Below, one piece after another: positions 8,353 through 17,483 of a stretch of 64,000 nucleotides of DNA (its first letter is position 1; each line of letters starts with the position of its first letter). The notes under the pieces are model-generated. The model worked only from the letters and a program-made list of their open reading frames with translations. It was not told where the DNA came from and ran no database searches. The stretch is taken from contig CATOTC010000001.1 of assembly GCA_951812975.1 (NCBI GenBank), positions 1,520,001 to 1,584,000 on the forward strand, written 5' to 3'. The DNA is from an uncultured Acidimicrobiales bacterium. GTDB lineage: Bacteria; Actinomycetota; Acidimicrobiia; Acidimicrobiales; Aldehydirespiratoraceae. The position numbers were made by a program, and so were the translations under genes.

Positions 8353-9699
8353 TCAGGCGCCGCCGGCGAGGAACGACTCGAGCGAGTCGTCCAGGGCCTC
8401 GACCCAGTCGGTGTGGTGGGTCGGCGCGACCGTGCCGGTCATCGGTGAGGTGTGGCCGTTGTCGCGGTAGCCGATGATCGACTGTTTCTTGTGCCCCTTC
8501 CAGTCTTTGAACATCTGGGAGACGAGCGGGGTGTTGAAGTCCGGGTAGTCGCTCTGTTCGAGCAGGTCCTGGGTGTAGGCGCCCTGGTAGTCGATAAGGC
8601 CGTAGTCGTCCTCGATGGCCGCCTCGATCGCTTGTTCGGTGGCGATGGAGCGGGCCTGCTCTTCGGCCGACGGCAGTTCGATGCGTCCGAGGATGATGTC
8701 GCGGGCGTACCAGGCCTGCACGTCGAACATGTTGAACGTGTACCACTGGTCCTGCATGCCCAGATACATCACCCCGTTGTCGGGTTGGAAGACCACGCCG
8801 CGGTAGAGCATCGAGGAGGCCAGGCGGTTGGTGGTGACGAGGCGCAGGTCGTCGTCCATGTACGGGAAGTGGTGCAGATAGCCGGTGCAGGAGATGATGG
8901 CGTCGATCTCAGACGACGTGCCGTCGACGAAGTGCACGGTGCGGCCGTCGACACGGCTGAGTATCGGCTTCTCGGTGATGCCGTCGGGCCAGTCGAAGCC
9001 CATGGGCCCGCTGCGCGATGAGCATACGACTGAGCGTGCCCCGTACTTCCAGCACTGCGAGGCGATGTCCTCTGCTGAGTAGCTCGATCCGATGGTCATC
9101 ACGTTCTGGTCGGCGAACTGCGCAGCGTCGCGGAAGTCGTGGGCGTGCAGGAGTGTGCCGCCGAAGGTGTCGTAGCCGGGGTATTGCGGCATGTTCGGCG
9201 TGGAGAAGTGCCCGCTGGCCACCACCACGTAGTCGAACTCCTCGCTGTTGGTTGTGTCGCTTTGGTGGTCGTGTGCCCGCACCACGAACCGGCCGGTCTC
9301 GGGTGAGCGGTTGACGTTGCGTACTGCCTGGTTGAAGCGGATGTACTGGCGGATTCCGCTGCGGTTGGCGCGGCCGACGATGTAGTCGTAGAGCACTTCT
9401 CGCGGCGGGAACGAGCCGATGGGCCTGCCGAAGTGCTCTTCGAAGGTGTAGTCGGCGAATTCGAGGCATTCTTTGGGGCCGTTGGACCACAGGTAGCGGT
9501 ACATGCTTCCGTGGCACGGCTCGCCGTGTTCGTCGAGGCCGGTGCGCCAGGTGTAGTTCCAGAGCCCTCCCCAGTCGTCTTGTTTCTCGTAGCAGACCAG
9601 GTCGGGCATTTCTGCGCCGTCGGCTGCCTTGTCGCTTGCGAATGCGTGCAGCTGGGCTAGACCGCATGGCCCAGCACCGATTATTGCTACTCGTGTCAT
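8353..9699 (-). CDS. tmm: Trimethylamine monooxygenase (flavin-containing monooxygenase)
   Basis: A 448-aa class B flavin monooxygenase that oxidises trimethylamine to TMAO with NADPH and oxygen; characterised Tmm also oxidises dimethyl sulfide to DMSO. It has the FAD motif AIIGAGPCGLAQLHAF at the N-terminus, the Tmm-typical stretch MYRYLWSNGPKECLEFADYT, the NADPH motif TIGSSYSAEDIASQC and CTGYLHHFPYMDDDLRLV. The C-terminal TGTVAPTHHTDWVEALDDS also follows marine Tmm closely. The start at 9699 has an AGGGGGGAT site; the frame stays open far upstream but that part overlaps the aminotransferase gene and is not used. It is probably co-transcribed with the upstream sgaA-like gene (104-bp gap). 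Confidence 0.93.
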   Translation of the reverse strand: MTRVAIIGAGPCGLAQLHAFASDKAADGAEMPDLVCYEKQDDWGGLWNYTWRTGLDEHGEPCHGSMYRYLWSNGPKECLEFADYTFEEHFGRPIGSFPPREVLYDYIVGRANRSGIRQYIRFNQAVRNVNRSPETGRFVVRAHDHQSDTTNSEEFDYVVVASGHFSTPNMPQYPGYDTFGGTLLHAHDFRDAAQFADQNVMTIGSSYSAEDIASQCWKYGARSVVCSSRSGPMGFDWPDGITEKPILSRVDGRTVHFVDGTSSEIDAIISCTGYLHHFPYMDDDLRLVTTNRLASSMLYRGVVFQPDNGVMYLGMQDQWYTFNMFDVQAWYARDIILGRIELPSAEEQARSIATEQAIEAAIEDDYGLIDYQGAYTQDLLEQSDYPDFNTPLVSQMFKDWKGHKKQSIIGYRDNGHTSPMTGTVAPTHHTDWVEALDDSLESFLAGGA

Positions 9700-9803
9700 A
9701 GCCGAATCCCCCCTGTGATTGGTTGTACCTCTAACGAGAGTAAAAAACTTAGCCCACTCTGAACTCCGTTGCAGGAGAACTGAAAACAGCCCTGAAACAA
9801 GCT

Positions 9804-10904
9804 CTACACGAGGAGTTCGTCGAGGGCTGCGAGCAGCAGGGTGACGTTGCGGAGACGGGCTGTGTGACCCATGCAGCCGATGCGCCAGCAGGTCCCGGCG
9901 AGGGCCCCGAGTCCGCCGCCGATCTCGATTCCGTAGCGGTTGAGCAGTTCCTTGCGGATGTCGGCCTCGCTCATTGAGGCAGGGAGACGGGACTGTGGAA
10001 CCCGCACCAATGTTAGCTGGGGAAGACGTGCGTCGGCCGGGGGCACCAGTTCGAAGCCTCGGGCCTCGAGTCCGGCCTGGAGCATGTCGCCGCATTGCTG
10101 GTGGCGGGCCTGGGCTGCTGCGAGGCCTTCGTCGAGCACCACGCCGAGCCCGGCGTGCAGGGCGTAGATCATGGCGATGGGCGCGGTGTGGTGGTAGGCC
10201 CGGGCGCCGCTTCCGGTTACGTAGTCGGCGATCATCTGCAGGTCGAAGTACCACGACTGCGGTTGCTTGAGCAGCCGTTCGACGGCGCGGTCCGAAACGC
10301 TGAGCGGGGCCAGACCGGGTGGTACACCGAGGCATTTCTGGGTGCCGCTGTAGGCGATGTCCACTCCCCAGTCGTCGAGCCGCACGTCGATGCCGCCGAG
10401 CGAGGTCACACAGTCGGCCAACAGCAGGGCATCGCCTTTGGCGGCGCCCAGTTCGGCGAGGTCGTTGCGCACGCCCGTTGAGGTCTCCGCGTGGACGACC
10501 GCTATCAGTGTCGGATTCGGGTGCGCTTCGAGGAGGCGCTGCGGGTCGAGGGCCGTGCCCCATTGAGCTTCGACTGCGACCACCTCGGCCCCGCAGCGGG
10601 CGGCGAGGTCGCACATTCGCTGACCGAAGACGCCGTTGACCCCTACGACTACGGTGTCGCCCTCGGCGACTAGGTTCACGAACGCTGCTTCCATGCCCGC
10701 GGAGCCTGTTCCTGAGACGGGGAAGGTGAGGGCGTTGTCGGTGCGGAAGACGGTTCTCAGGCGCTCGCAGGTTTCGTCGAGCAGCTCGATGAACTCAGGA
10801 TCGAGGTGGCCCAACAGTGGACGCGTGAATGCTTGGGTGACTTCCGGGTACGGATTGCAGGGGCCCGGACCCATCAAAATTCGATCAAAATTCGGCATAA
10901 CCAT
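9804..10904 (-). CDS. sgaA: Serine-glyoxylate (alanine-glyoxylate) aminotransferase, class V
   Basis: A 366-aa PLP enzyme of fold type I. RILMGPGPCNPYPEV at the N-terminus and the PLP-lysine region YSGTQKCLGVPPGLAP are diagnostic for the AGT/serine-glyoxylate group. Other marks are PVSGTGSAGMEAAF, the cofactor aspartate in LLADCVTSLGG, and C-terminal IEIGGGLGALAGTCWRIG. In the serine cycle it transfers the amino group of serine to glyoxylate, giving hydroxypyruvate and glycine. Divergent neighbours malyl-CoA lyase (which makes glyoxylate) and malate-CoA ligase support that role. The ATG at 10904 is placed by the family N-terminus; in-frame codons up to 10994 are open but unlike the family. 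Confidence 0.9.
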   Translation of the reverse strand: MVMPNFDRILMGPGPCNPYPEVTQAFTRPLLGHLDPEFIELLDETCERLRTVFRTDNALTFPVSGTGSAGMEAAFVNLVAEGDTVVVGVNGVFGQRMCDLAARCGAEVVAVEAQWGTALDPQRLLEAHPNPTLIAVVHAETSTGVRNDLAELGAAKGDALLLADCVTSLGGIDVRLDDWGVDIAYSGTQKCLGVPPGLAPLSVSDRAVERLLKQPQSWYFDLQMIADYVTGSGARAYHHTAPIAMIYALHAGLGVVLDEGLAAAQARHQQCGDMLQAGLEARGFELVPPADARLPQLTLVRVPQSRLPASMSEADIRKELLNRYGIEIGGGLGALAGTCWRIGCMGHTARLRNVTLLLAALDELLV

Positions 10905-11030
10905 CCGCAATATTAGTGGGACATCCCCTAGCGGTAGTGGTACTGTGCCCGCTAATCCCGACGAATTCCACCAAGAGTTCTCTTCGGTGACCAATATTTC
11001 TCATTTTTTCGTCCAACGATTGGGTCCATC
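10905..11030. promoter_or_regulatory. Divergent promoter region between sgaA and mcl
   Basis: This 126-bp gap separates the divergently transcribed aminotransferase and malyl-CoA lyase genes, so both promoters must be here or just inside the genes. It is locally richer in A/T (TAATATTG near the sgaA side, a T-run at 11000-11009 near the mcl side) than the coding DNA around it. I see no confident operator palindrome. The arrangement suggests shared control of the serine-cycle genes. Confidence 0.5.
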
Positions 11031-11969
11031 ATGAGCCACCACCAAATTGCTGAGGCGACCCGACGGTTGCATCGCAGCGAACTGGCCGTTCCCGGTTCGA
11101 CCCCCGCCTTCTTCGAGAAGGCCGCCGCCAGCCGAGCCGACTACGTCTTCTTGGACCTCGAGGACGCGGTAGCCCCCGACGACAAGGTATCGGCACGCAG
11201 CAACGTGATCGAAGCGCTGCGAGACATCGACTGGCGCGGGGCCAAAAAGACCATCTCGGTGCGGATCAACGGACTCGACACCCACTACATGTACCGCGAT
11301 GTGATCGACGTCGTGGAGCAGGCCGGCGCGCACGTCGACACGATCCTGATACCCAAGGCAGGGGTGCCGGGCGACATCTACATGGTGGACGCCCTCGTCA
11401 CCCAGATCGAGCAGGGCATGGGCCTGGCCAATCGGATCGGACTGGAGGCCCTGGTGGAGACGGCGTTGGGCATGGCGAACGTCGAGGCGCTCGCTGCGGC
11501 CAGCCCGCGGCTCGAAGCACTCCATTTCGGTGTCGCCGATTACGCAGCGTCCTGTCGGGCCCGAACGATCACTATCGGCGGACTCAACCCGGATTATCCG
11601 GGCGACCAGTGGCACTCGGCGCTGTCGCGGATGCTGGTGGCCTGCCGCTCCAACGGGCTGCGCGCCATCGACGGCCCGTTCGGCGACTTCGGCGACCCTG
11701 ACGGTTTCATTGCCGGGGCACGGCGGGCCGCGGCGCTCGGGTATGAGGGCAAATGGGCGATCCATCCGTCGCAGGTCGACTTGGCCAACGAGGTGTTCAC
11801 ACCGCCTGCAGACGAGGTGGAGCAGGCTCGACGGGTGCTTGGCGCGCTCGACGAGGCGGCCGCGGCAGGCCGCGGTGCAGCTCAGGTCGATGGACGCATG
11901 ATCGATGCCGCCTCGGCTCGAATGGCCCGCAATGTGGTCGAGACCGCAGCGGCGATCGAAACCGGTTGA
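11031..11969 (+). CDS. mcl: L-malyl-CoA/beta-methylmalyl-CoA lyase, serine-cycle type
   Basis: A 312-aa HpcH/HpaI-CitE superfamily lyase that splits malyl-CoA into glyoxylate and acetyl-Co[37 protein letters not shown] (metal-binding acidic residues), [25 protein letters not shown] and [17 protein letters not shown] follow the malyl-CoA lyases of serine-cycle methylotrophs very closely. Compared with the Methylorubrum enzyme as I recall it, a loop after GGLNPDYPG appears shorter. mtkA and mtkB follow, which make its substrate. Role in the serine cycle is strongly supported; use in the ethylmalonyl-CoA pathway is also possible. Confidence 0.93.
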   Translation: MSHHQIAEATRRLHRSELAVPGSTPAFFEKAAASRADYVFLDLEDAVAPDDKVSARSNVIEALRDIDWRGAKKTISVRINGLDTHYMYRDVIDVVEQAGAHVDTILIPKAGVPGDIYMVDALVTQIEQGMGLANRIGLEALVETALGMANVEALAAASPRLEALHFGVADYAASCRARTITIGGLNPDYPGDQWHSALSRMLVACRSNGLRAIDGPFGDFGDPDGFIAGARRAAALGYEGKWAIHPSQVDLANEVFTPPADEVEQARRVLGALDEAAAAGRGAAQVDGRMIDAASARMARNVVETAAAIETG

Positions 11970-12081
11970 ACCAGCGGAAGGTCACGGCGGTCAACACAGG
12001 TTCACACGGCGTCATACAGCGAATCGCAATTCCAATAGTTCAAGGCCAAGTTCAAGGCCAGTAGTTCAAGGAGGGGACTTC

Positions 12082-13251
12082 ATGGAGATTCATGAGTATC
12101 AGGCCAAGGCCATACTCGCTGACTACGGCGTGGCGATACCCGAGGGCGGTTTGGCCTACAGCCCCGAACAGGCCGCCTACCGGGCCTCGGAGATCGGTGG
12201 GGAGCAGTGGGTTGTGAAAGCGCAGATCCATTCGGGAGCTCGGGGGAAGGCCGGCGGCATCAAGCTCTGCAGCCATGAGCGTGAGGTAGCGGAGGCCGCC
12301 GACGACCTGCTGGGCAAACGCCTCGTCACACAGCAGACCGGTGAGCGCGGCAAGGGCGTCTACCGGCTCTACGTGGAGGCCGCGGTAGCCGCCGAGAGCG
12401 AGATCTATCTCGGTTTCGTGCTCGACCGTTCCGCTGAGCGGCTGATGGTCGTGGCTTCGGTAGCGGGCGGGACCGACATCGAGGAGATCGTCGCGCAGGA
12501 CCCCGGCTCGATCGTGCGGGTCAACGTTGAGCCGGCTGTCGGGTTGCAGGCCTTCGAGGCCCGCGAGATCGCTTTCGCGGTCGCCCTGGACCCGAGCCTG
12601 GTCCCCTCTGCGGTCCAGTTGATGACGGCATGCCACCGGATGATCCTCGACCTCGACGCCACCATGTTGGAGATCAACCCGCTGGCCGTGACCACGGACG
12701 GTCGGCTGCTGGCGCTTGACGCCAAGATGATCTTCGACGACAACGCCCTGTTCCGTCATCAGAACGTGTCGGAGCTGCGTGACAAGTCTCAGGAGGATCC
12801 CCGGGAGCGGACTGCCGTGGACCGTGGTCTCAGCTATGTGGGGCTCGACGGCAACATCGGCTGCATCATCAATGGGGCGGGGCTGGCGATGGCCACGATG
12901 GACATGATCAAGCATGCTGGCGGTGAGCCTGCCAACTTCTTGGACATCGGCGGGGGCGCCTCTCCTGAGCGGGTCCTGAAGGCCTTCCGGCTGGTGCTGT
13001 CGGACGACAGTGTGGAGGCGGTGCTGGTGAACATCTTCGCCGGGATCAACCGCTGCGACTGGGTTGCCGAGGGCGTGGTGCAGGCGCTGCGCCAGCTGGA
13101 GGTGCCGGTTCCGGTGGTGGTTCGGCTGTCGGGAACCAACGTCGACGAGGGGCGGCAGATCCTCGCTGATGCCGATGTGGGCGTGATCACCGCCGATTCG
13201 TTGGCCGAGGCCGGCAGCAGGGCTGTCGAGTCGATCGGGAGGGCAGCCTGA
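12082..13251 (+). CDS. mtkA: Malate-CoA ligase (malate thiokinase) beta subunit
   Basis: A 389-aa ATP-grasp subunit of the succinyl-CoA synthetase family, of the length typical for Mtk[21 protein letters not shown] is the classic start, preceded by [26 protein letters not shown] and [20 protein letters not shown] are the nucleotide- and metal-binding regions; [16 protein letters not shown] and [13 protein letters not shown] belong to the C-terminal ligase domain. The pairing with mtkB and an upstream malyl-CoA lyase, rather than TCA-cycle genes, marks it as the malate-activating enzyme of the serine cycle instead of SucC. Confidence 0.88.
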   Translation: MEIHEYQAKAILADYGVAIPEGGLAYSPEQAAYRASEIGGEQWVVKAQIHSGARGKAGGIKLCSHEREVAEAADDLLGKRLVTQQTGERGKGVYRLYVEAAVAAESEIYLGFVLDRSAERLMVVASVAGGTDIEEIVAQDPGSIVRVNVEPAVGLQAFEAREIAFAVALDPSLVPSAVQLMTACHRMILDLDATMLEINPLAVTTDGRLLALDAKMIFDDNALFRHQNVSELRDKSQEDPRERTAVDRGLSYVGLDGNIGCIINGAGLAMATMDMIKHAGGEPANFLDIGGGASPERVLKAFRLVLSDDSVEAVLVNIFAGINRCDWVAEGVVQALRQLEVPVPVVVRLSGTNVDEGRQILADADVGVITADSLAEAGSRAVESIGRAA

Positions 13252-14135
13252 TGAGCATCATCCTCGACGAGAACACACCGGTGATCGTGCAGGGTGTCAC
13301 TGGGCGGATCGCCACGTTCCACACCAACGACATGGCCGAGTACGGCACGAATGTCGTTGGCGGTGTGACCCCCGGCAAGGGCGGCACCACACACTGTGGT
13401 GTGGACGTGTTCGACACCATGAAGCAGGCGGTTTCGGCCACCGAGGCCACCGCCAGCATCGTCTTCGTGCCGCCACCGTTTGCGGCAGATGCGATCATGG
13501 AGGCGGCCGACGCCGGTATCGAGCACTGCGTCTGCATCACCGAGGGCATCCCGGTGCAGGACATGATCAGGGTGAAGCGTTATCTGCGCCGCTATCAGCA
13601 CGCCAAGCGGATGTGTCTGATCGGTCCGAACTGTGCCGGTGTGATCAGTCCGGGCAAGTCGATGCTGGGGATTATGCCGTCGCACATCTACGAGCGGGGT
13701 CCCGTGGGCATTGTCAGCCGTTCGGGAACGCTCGGCTATGAGGCGGCCTCGCAGCTCAAGGCGGAGGGTATCGGGGTCAGTACCAGCGTCGGCATCGGCG
13801 GCGACCCGATCAACGGCAGTTCGTTCCTCGACCACCTGAAACGCTTCGAGAACGACAATGAGACCGAGGCGGTGGTGATGATCGGCGAGATCGGTGGTCT
13901 GCAGGAGGCGCAGGCCGCGGCCTATGCCCGTGATCACATGCACAAGCCGGTGGTGGGGTACATTGCCGGTCTCACCGCGCCCAAGGGTCGGACTATGGGC
14001 CATGCGGGCGCCATCGTCTCCACGGTCGGGGAGTCTGCGGCTGAGAAGGTGCAGATCATGCGCGAGTGCGGCGTGACGATCGTCAAGCTGCCGTCAGATT
14101 TCGGCGCGGTCGTCCCCAAGGTGCTTCGCCGCTGA
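13251..14135 (+). CDS. mtkB: Malate-CoA ligase (malate thiokinase) alpha subunit
   Basis: A 294-aa CoA-binding subunit. TPVIVQGVTGRIATFHT and GVTPGKGGTTHCGVDVFD form the CoA-binding domain; GIVSRSGTLGYEAASQL carries the ligase motif, and GRTMGHAGAIVS contains the His that is phosphorylated during catalysis (GHAGA). Its ATG overlaps the mtkA stop (TGATG), so the subunits are translationally coupled. The enzyme makes malyl-CoA from malate, CoA and ATP for the lyase encoded upstream. The 3' end faces tdm with 15 bp between stops. Confidence 0.9.
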   Translation: MSIILDENTPVIVQGVTGRIATFHTNDMAEYGTNVVGGVTPGKGGTTHCGVDVFDTMKQAVSATEATASIVFVPPPFAADAIMEAADAGIEHCVCITEGIPVQDMIRVKRYLRRYQHAKRMCLIGPNCAGVISPGKSMLGIMPSHIYERGPVGIVSRSGTLGYEAASQLKAEGIGVSTSVGIGGDPINGSSFLDHLKRFENDNETEAVVMIGEIGGLQEAQAAAYARDHMHKPVVGYIAGLTAPKGRTMGHAGAIVSTVGESAAEKVQIMRECGVTIVKLPSDFGAVVPKVLRR

Positions 14136-14150
14136 GTCAGGGCCGCTGAG

Positions 14151-16511
14151 TCAGGGTGTGGGGGCGTCGCGGACTCGGGATTTGGTGGGGTCGTAGAAGG
14201 GGAAGGGGACGACGGTGGCCGGGATGCGTTTCTGGTGGCCGTCGATCTTGCCGACTTCGACTCCGGTGCCGGTCTCTGCGTATTCGACTGCCATGCGGCA
14301 CAGGGCGATGTTCTTGCGCAGGGTCGGCGAGATGGTGCCGCTGGTGATCGTTCCCACCTGGGACCGGCCGACGTACACCCCGTCGCCGAGGACCCCTGGT
14401 TCTCCGCCCTGCAGTTCGAGGCCGACGAGGCGGCGCTGCGGGTTGTCACGGCGTTTGAGCAGCGCTTCGCGTCCGATGAAGTCGTCTTGTTTGGTCTTGA
14501 GGGGGACGGTGAAGCCGATGCCTGCCTCGTAGGGGTCGGTCTGGTCGCAGAACTCGTAGCCGGCGAAGATCAGGCCTGCTTCGATGCGGAGCATGTCAAG
14601 CGCTTCGAGTCCCATCGGTACTAGGCCGTGTTCGGTGCCGGCAGCGAAGATCGCGTCCCACAGGGCCGGTGCGTTCGACGGGTGGCAGAAGATCTCAAAG
14701 CCGAGCTCTCCGGTGTAGCCGGTGCGCGAGACGATCAACGGGATGCCGCTGTGGTCGCCGATCCGGGCGATGGCGAATCGGAACCATCCGAGTTCGCTGA
14801 CGTTGGGCTGGTCGGGGCGTGTCCAGATGATCTGTTCGAGGATCCTTCGGCTGTTGGGGCCTTGTACCTGCAGGTTGTGGAGCTGGTCGGTGGAGTCCTT
14901 CACCCAGGCACGCAGGCCGCGTTCGGTTGCCTGTTGGCGTATCCACAGGCCGCTGATGTCGCTGCCGCCGATCCAGCGGAAGTTCTCGCGGCTGAGGCGG
15001 AACACGGTGCCGTCGTCGATCATGCCGCCGGTGTCGTAGCACATGGCTGTGTAGACGACTTGGCCGTCGGAGAGTTTGCGGATGTTGCGGGTGACGCAGG
15101 TCTGCATCAGCAGTTCTGCGTCGGGGCCTGCGACTTCGTATTTGCGCAGCGGTGAGAGGTCTATTGCCGCGGCTGCTTGTCGGCAGGCCCAGTATTCCTC
15201 GGTGGCGCCGTGGTCACGGTAGGAGTCAGCGAGCCAGTAGCCGTTGTATTCGCTGAAGTTGCGGGTGAGGGCGGAGCTGCGGGGGTGAAAGCCTGTGTCC
15301 TTGGTGAGTTCGGCTTCTGAGTCGGCGGTCATGCGGAATGCGGTCGCTTTCTTGAACATGTTGTTGGCGGGGTAGACGCGCACCTGGATGTCGGTGGGGT
15401 TCCAGCCGTTGGCGGCGTCGATGTCGCAGGGGCAGGCGGTCGATACGCACACGAGGTCTTCGAGTGCCCGCATCAGCACATAGTCGCCGGGCCTCGACCA
15501 GGGTTCGTCGAAGTAGATCTGGTTGTTGTCGTCGACGTGGGTGTTGTAGAAGAAGTTGATGGCCTCCCAGCCGCGGCGGGCGGCCACTCCGTAGGGGGAC
15601 CAGACGCGGTTGATGTTGTCTGTGCAGTTGGCGTGGCCGGGGAATCCCATCTCTTCGTAGTAGCGGGAGTTGCAGGCGGTGTTGAAGGTGTCGTGTCGTC
15701 CGACGGTGTCTTGGACGACTTCGACGAGCGGCTGCATCTCGGCGTTGTAGAACTTGGAGTACAGCCCGGGTTCGGGGCAGGTGGCGCCCATGAGGGTCCG
15801 GGTGATGGTGCCGTTGAGGCAGTTCGCTCTGCCCTGCTCCAGGTCGCTGACGGCGAAGCATTGGAAGTCTGAGCATTCGCGGCCCTCGATGTCTACGACC
15901 TGGAAGTAGTCGCCTTTGGCGACTTCGTAGGCTTGCGCGGTCGCGGCCGCGATTGTGAAGTCGTTGGTGGGGTCGGCGAGCGGGGCGGGGAGGAAGACTT
16001 CTCCGGGTTCTGGCAGCGCGGCCCGGTGGACGTAGACGATGAGGTCGGTGGGCGGGTTGTGGTCCTGGGGTTCCATCGGCCCGCCGGGGGCTGCGACGAT
16101 CACCGCTATTGGTGCTGCGGCAGTGAAGCTGTCCTTGCTGCCCGGTGGGGAGTCCGGTTCGAATACCAGCGCGGGGCGGGCCGCGGCAAGGTCGATGCCT
16201 TGTCGCTGTAGTCCTGCCCGGACTCTTCGGGCGTCGCTGAGAGGAGCGGACAGGATCGTGCGTGTGCCGTTGCCCGAACTCGTCTCGGCGGGTTTGGCAC
16301 CGAGCAGGCCGGGGTCGCTCACGCCGTGCGCATCAAAGGCGCTCAACTCGCATTGTTGACGGCCCTCGGGGTCGATGATCTCGATCCGGTCTCCCGGATC
16401 CAACACCAACGCAGTCGCACCGCCGCCGGTCACCCGATACCGCTCGGTACCCGGGTCGAGCAACCACAACCCCGGTTCAAGCACCCGCGGCAGCACCCCA
16501 CTAACACTCAT
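14151..16511 (-). CDS. tdm: Trimethylamine N-oxide demethylase (Tdm; DUF1989 plus GcvT-like domain)
   Basis: A 786-aa two-domain enzyme that converts TMAO to dimethylamine and formaldehyde, with the formaldehyde captured on tetrahydrofolate. Residues about 1-400 are DUF1989-like; residues about 405-786 are a GcvT/aminomethyltransferase-type folate domain with GPNSRRILEQII, SRTGYTGELGFEIF and RIEAGLIFAGYE. Cys280, Cys360 and Cys362 fit the Cys3 zinc site described for Methylocella Tdm (constant offset of 17 to the residue numbers I recall), and Asp215 and His293 keep the same offset to active-site residues. It follows tmm functionally but is transcribed convergently to mtkB. It is unlike plain glycine-cleavage T-protein because of the long N-terminal domain. 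Confidence 0.9.
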   Translation of the reverse strand: MSVSGVLPRVLEPGLWLLDPGTERYRVTGGGATALVLDPGDRIEIIDPEGRQQCELSAFDAHGVSDPGLLGAKPAETSSGNGTRTILSAPLSDARRVRAGLQRQGIDLAAARPALVFEPDSPPGSKDSFTAAAPIAVIVAAPGGPMEPQDHNPPTDLIVYVHRAALPEPGEVFLPAPLADPTNDFTIAAATAQAYEVAKGDYFQVVDIEGRECSDFQCFAVSDLEQGRANCLNGTITRTLMGATCPEPGLYSKFYNAEMQPLVEVVQDTVGRHDTFNTACNSRYYEEMGFPGHANCTDNINRVWSPYGVAARRGWEAINFFYNTHVDDNNQIYFDEPWSRPGDYVLMRALEDLVCVSTACPCDIDAANGWNPTDIQVRVYPANNMFKKATAFRMTADSEAELTKDTGFHPRSSALTRNFSEYNGYWLADSYRDHGATEEYWACRQAAAAIDLSPLRKYEVAGPDAELLMQTCVTRNIRKLSDGQVVYTAMCYDTGGMIDDGTVFRLSRENFRWIGGSDISGLWIRQQATERGLRAWVKDSTDQLHNLQVQGPNSRRILEQIIWTRPDQPNVSELGWFRFAIARIGDHSGIPLIVSRTGYTGELGFEIFCHPSNAPALWDAIFAAGTEHGLVPMGLEALDMLRIEAGLIFAGYEFCDQTDPYEAGIGFTVPLKTKQDDFIGREALLKRRDNPQRRLVGLELQGGEPGVLGDGVYVGRSQVGTITSGTISPTLRKNIALCRMAVEYAETGTGVEVGKIDGHQKRIPATVVPFPFYDPTKSRVRDAPTP

Positions 16512-16598
16512 CGCCAGTCACCCCCAATCAAGTCAGTCAGATCGGTCAGATCGGTCAGGTCGGGCATCGTCGGAAGAGGCATCGTCGGGCATAGTCGG

Positions 16599-16979
16599 TC
16601 ATCGGTCGGGGCGGTCTTCGTCGGTTGCCGCGGAGGGGGCGGAGACCGCGGCGAACAGGTCCCAGAGCAGCAGTGCCGCTGCGGCCAACGCGGCGAGGGC
16701 CACGATGACCACGCCGAAGCCGAGATCGGGGGGTCCGCTGTCGGAGAGGTTGAGCATGGCCCGGCCGGCGACGGCTGCGACGAAGCCCGCCCCGCACCAT
16801 GCCGGTCGGAACTTGACTTGGATCAGCACGAAGGTGATGAGCAGTGCGAGGAAGGCGACTTGGCCGTCGTTGACGCCGAAACCGTTTGTCTCAGTGTCGC
16901 CGGCCTCCCAGGGAAGGAGCAGGGAGGCGACGGCGATGACCAGGCAAAGTTGAGCCAGGTGCGCACGGGTGAGCCTCAT
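16599..16979 (-). CDS. Small multi-span membrane protein of unknown function
   Basis: A 126-aa hydrophobic protein with about four predicted membrane segments (near residues 8-24, 40-56, 60-76 and 88-112) and a short acidic tail. I do not recognise a family. It is the last gene of a run of membrane-protein genes starting with amt, in the same direction, and is followed by tdm after 87 bp. A TRAP/ABC function is not indicated. Confidence 0.6.
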   Translation of the reverse strand: MRLTRAHLAQLCLVIAVASLLLPWEAGDTETNGFGVNDGQVAFLALLITFVLIQVKFRPAWCGAGFVAAVAGRAMLNLSDSGPPDLGFGVVIVALAALAAAALLLWDLFAAVSAPSAATDEDRPDR

Positions 16980-17065
16980 GAGCGGCTCAGCGTTGATGGC
17001 GGGGTTGTAGGGGGTACATCAACGTGACTGTACCCCCTCTGCACCACCCCGTCAGGTGTCAGGCG

Positions 17066-17197
17066 TCAGGCGCCGGCGACGACTTGAATGCAAATTACGA
17101 CGAAGATGATGCAGGCGATCGAGAAGATCACTACCGCCCGCTCCACGCCTTTGTCGTGGCCTTGCATCCCGTCGAATTCAATCTGTTTTCCAGCCAT
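17066..17197 (-). CDS. Micro-membrane protein, 43 aa, in the amt operon
   Basis: A very short reading frame with convincing signals: ATG at 17197 behind GGAGGG with 6-bp spacing, and stop at 17066. The first 20 residues are polar (MAGKQIEFDGMQGHDKG...), and residues 21-41 form one clean hydrophobic span. The ribosome site overlaps the 3' end of the 79-aa gene, so the two are coupled. No family recognised. It resembles small single-span accessory subunits of membrane complexes, which is only an analogy. Confidence 0.65.
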   Translation of the reverse strand: MAGKQIEFDGMQGHDKGVERAVVIFSIACIIFVVICIQVVAGA

Positions 17198-17199
17198 GT

Positions 17200-17439
17200 T
17201 CAGCCCTCCATGCCCGCGTCGTGCGAGTTGTACTTGCCAGCGAGACGCTCGGCGGATTCGTTGAGCAGGGCATTCTCACGCCTGGTCACCGTGACTCCGG
17301 AATACACCGAGATGACGATGGCTATGAGCGTGATGAGTACCGTGGCGAAGTTTCCGCCTGGTCCCCATGTGAAGTACCCCGCTGTTCCGTCAGCGGCTTC
17401 CAGGGCCGCTTCCCAACTGTCGTAGGGAAATGTGTTCAT
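17200..17439 (-). CDS. Small single-span membrane protein, 79 aa, in the amt operon
   Basis: A 79-aa protein with an excellent ribosome site (TAAGGAGAACTAAATG on its strand). The N-terminal 30 residues are aromatic and Gly-rich (GYFTWGPGGNF), residues about 32-50 are one hydrophobic span, and the C-terminal 25 residues are charged and probably cytoplasmic. It stands between a 39-aa and a 43-aa membrane ORF downstream of amt. I know no family for it; co-occurrence with the transporter points to an accessory subunit. Confidence 0.7.
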   Translation of the reverse strand: MNTFPYDSWEAALEAADGTAGYFTWGPGGNFATVLITLIAIVISVYSGVTVTRRENALLNESAERLAGKYNSHDAGMEG

Positions 17440-17483
17440 TTAGTTCTCCTTAATGAGTGAACGTTTGTTCAGGTCGTGTTGTC

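Noticed and set aside
9700..10614. N-terminal extension of tmm
   Set aside because: The frame is open but overlaps sgaA and shows no family similarity; the FMO N-terminus begins at 9699.
12082..14135. Succinyl-CoA synthetase sucCD
   Set aside because: Possible by family, but adjacency to malyl-CoA lyase and the aminotransferase, and similarity to MtkAB, favour malate-CoA ligase.
14151..16511. Glycine-cleavage T-protein or dimethylglycine dehydrogenase
   Set aside because: The N-terminal half is DUF1989-like with zinc cysteines and no FAD motif, as in Tdm.
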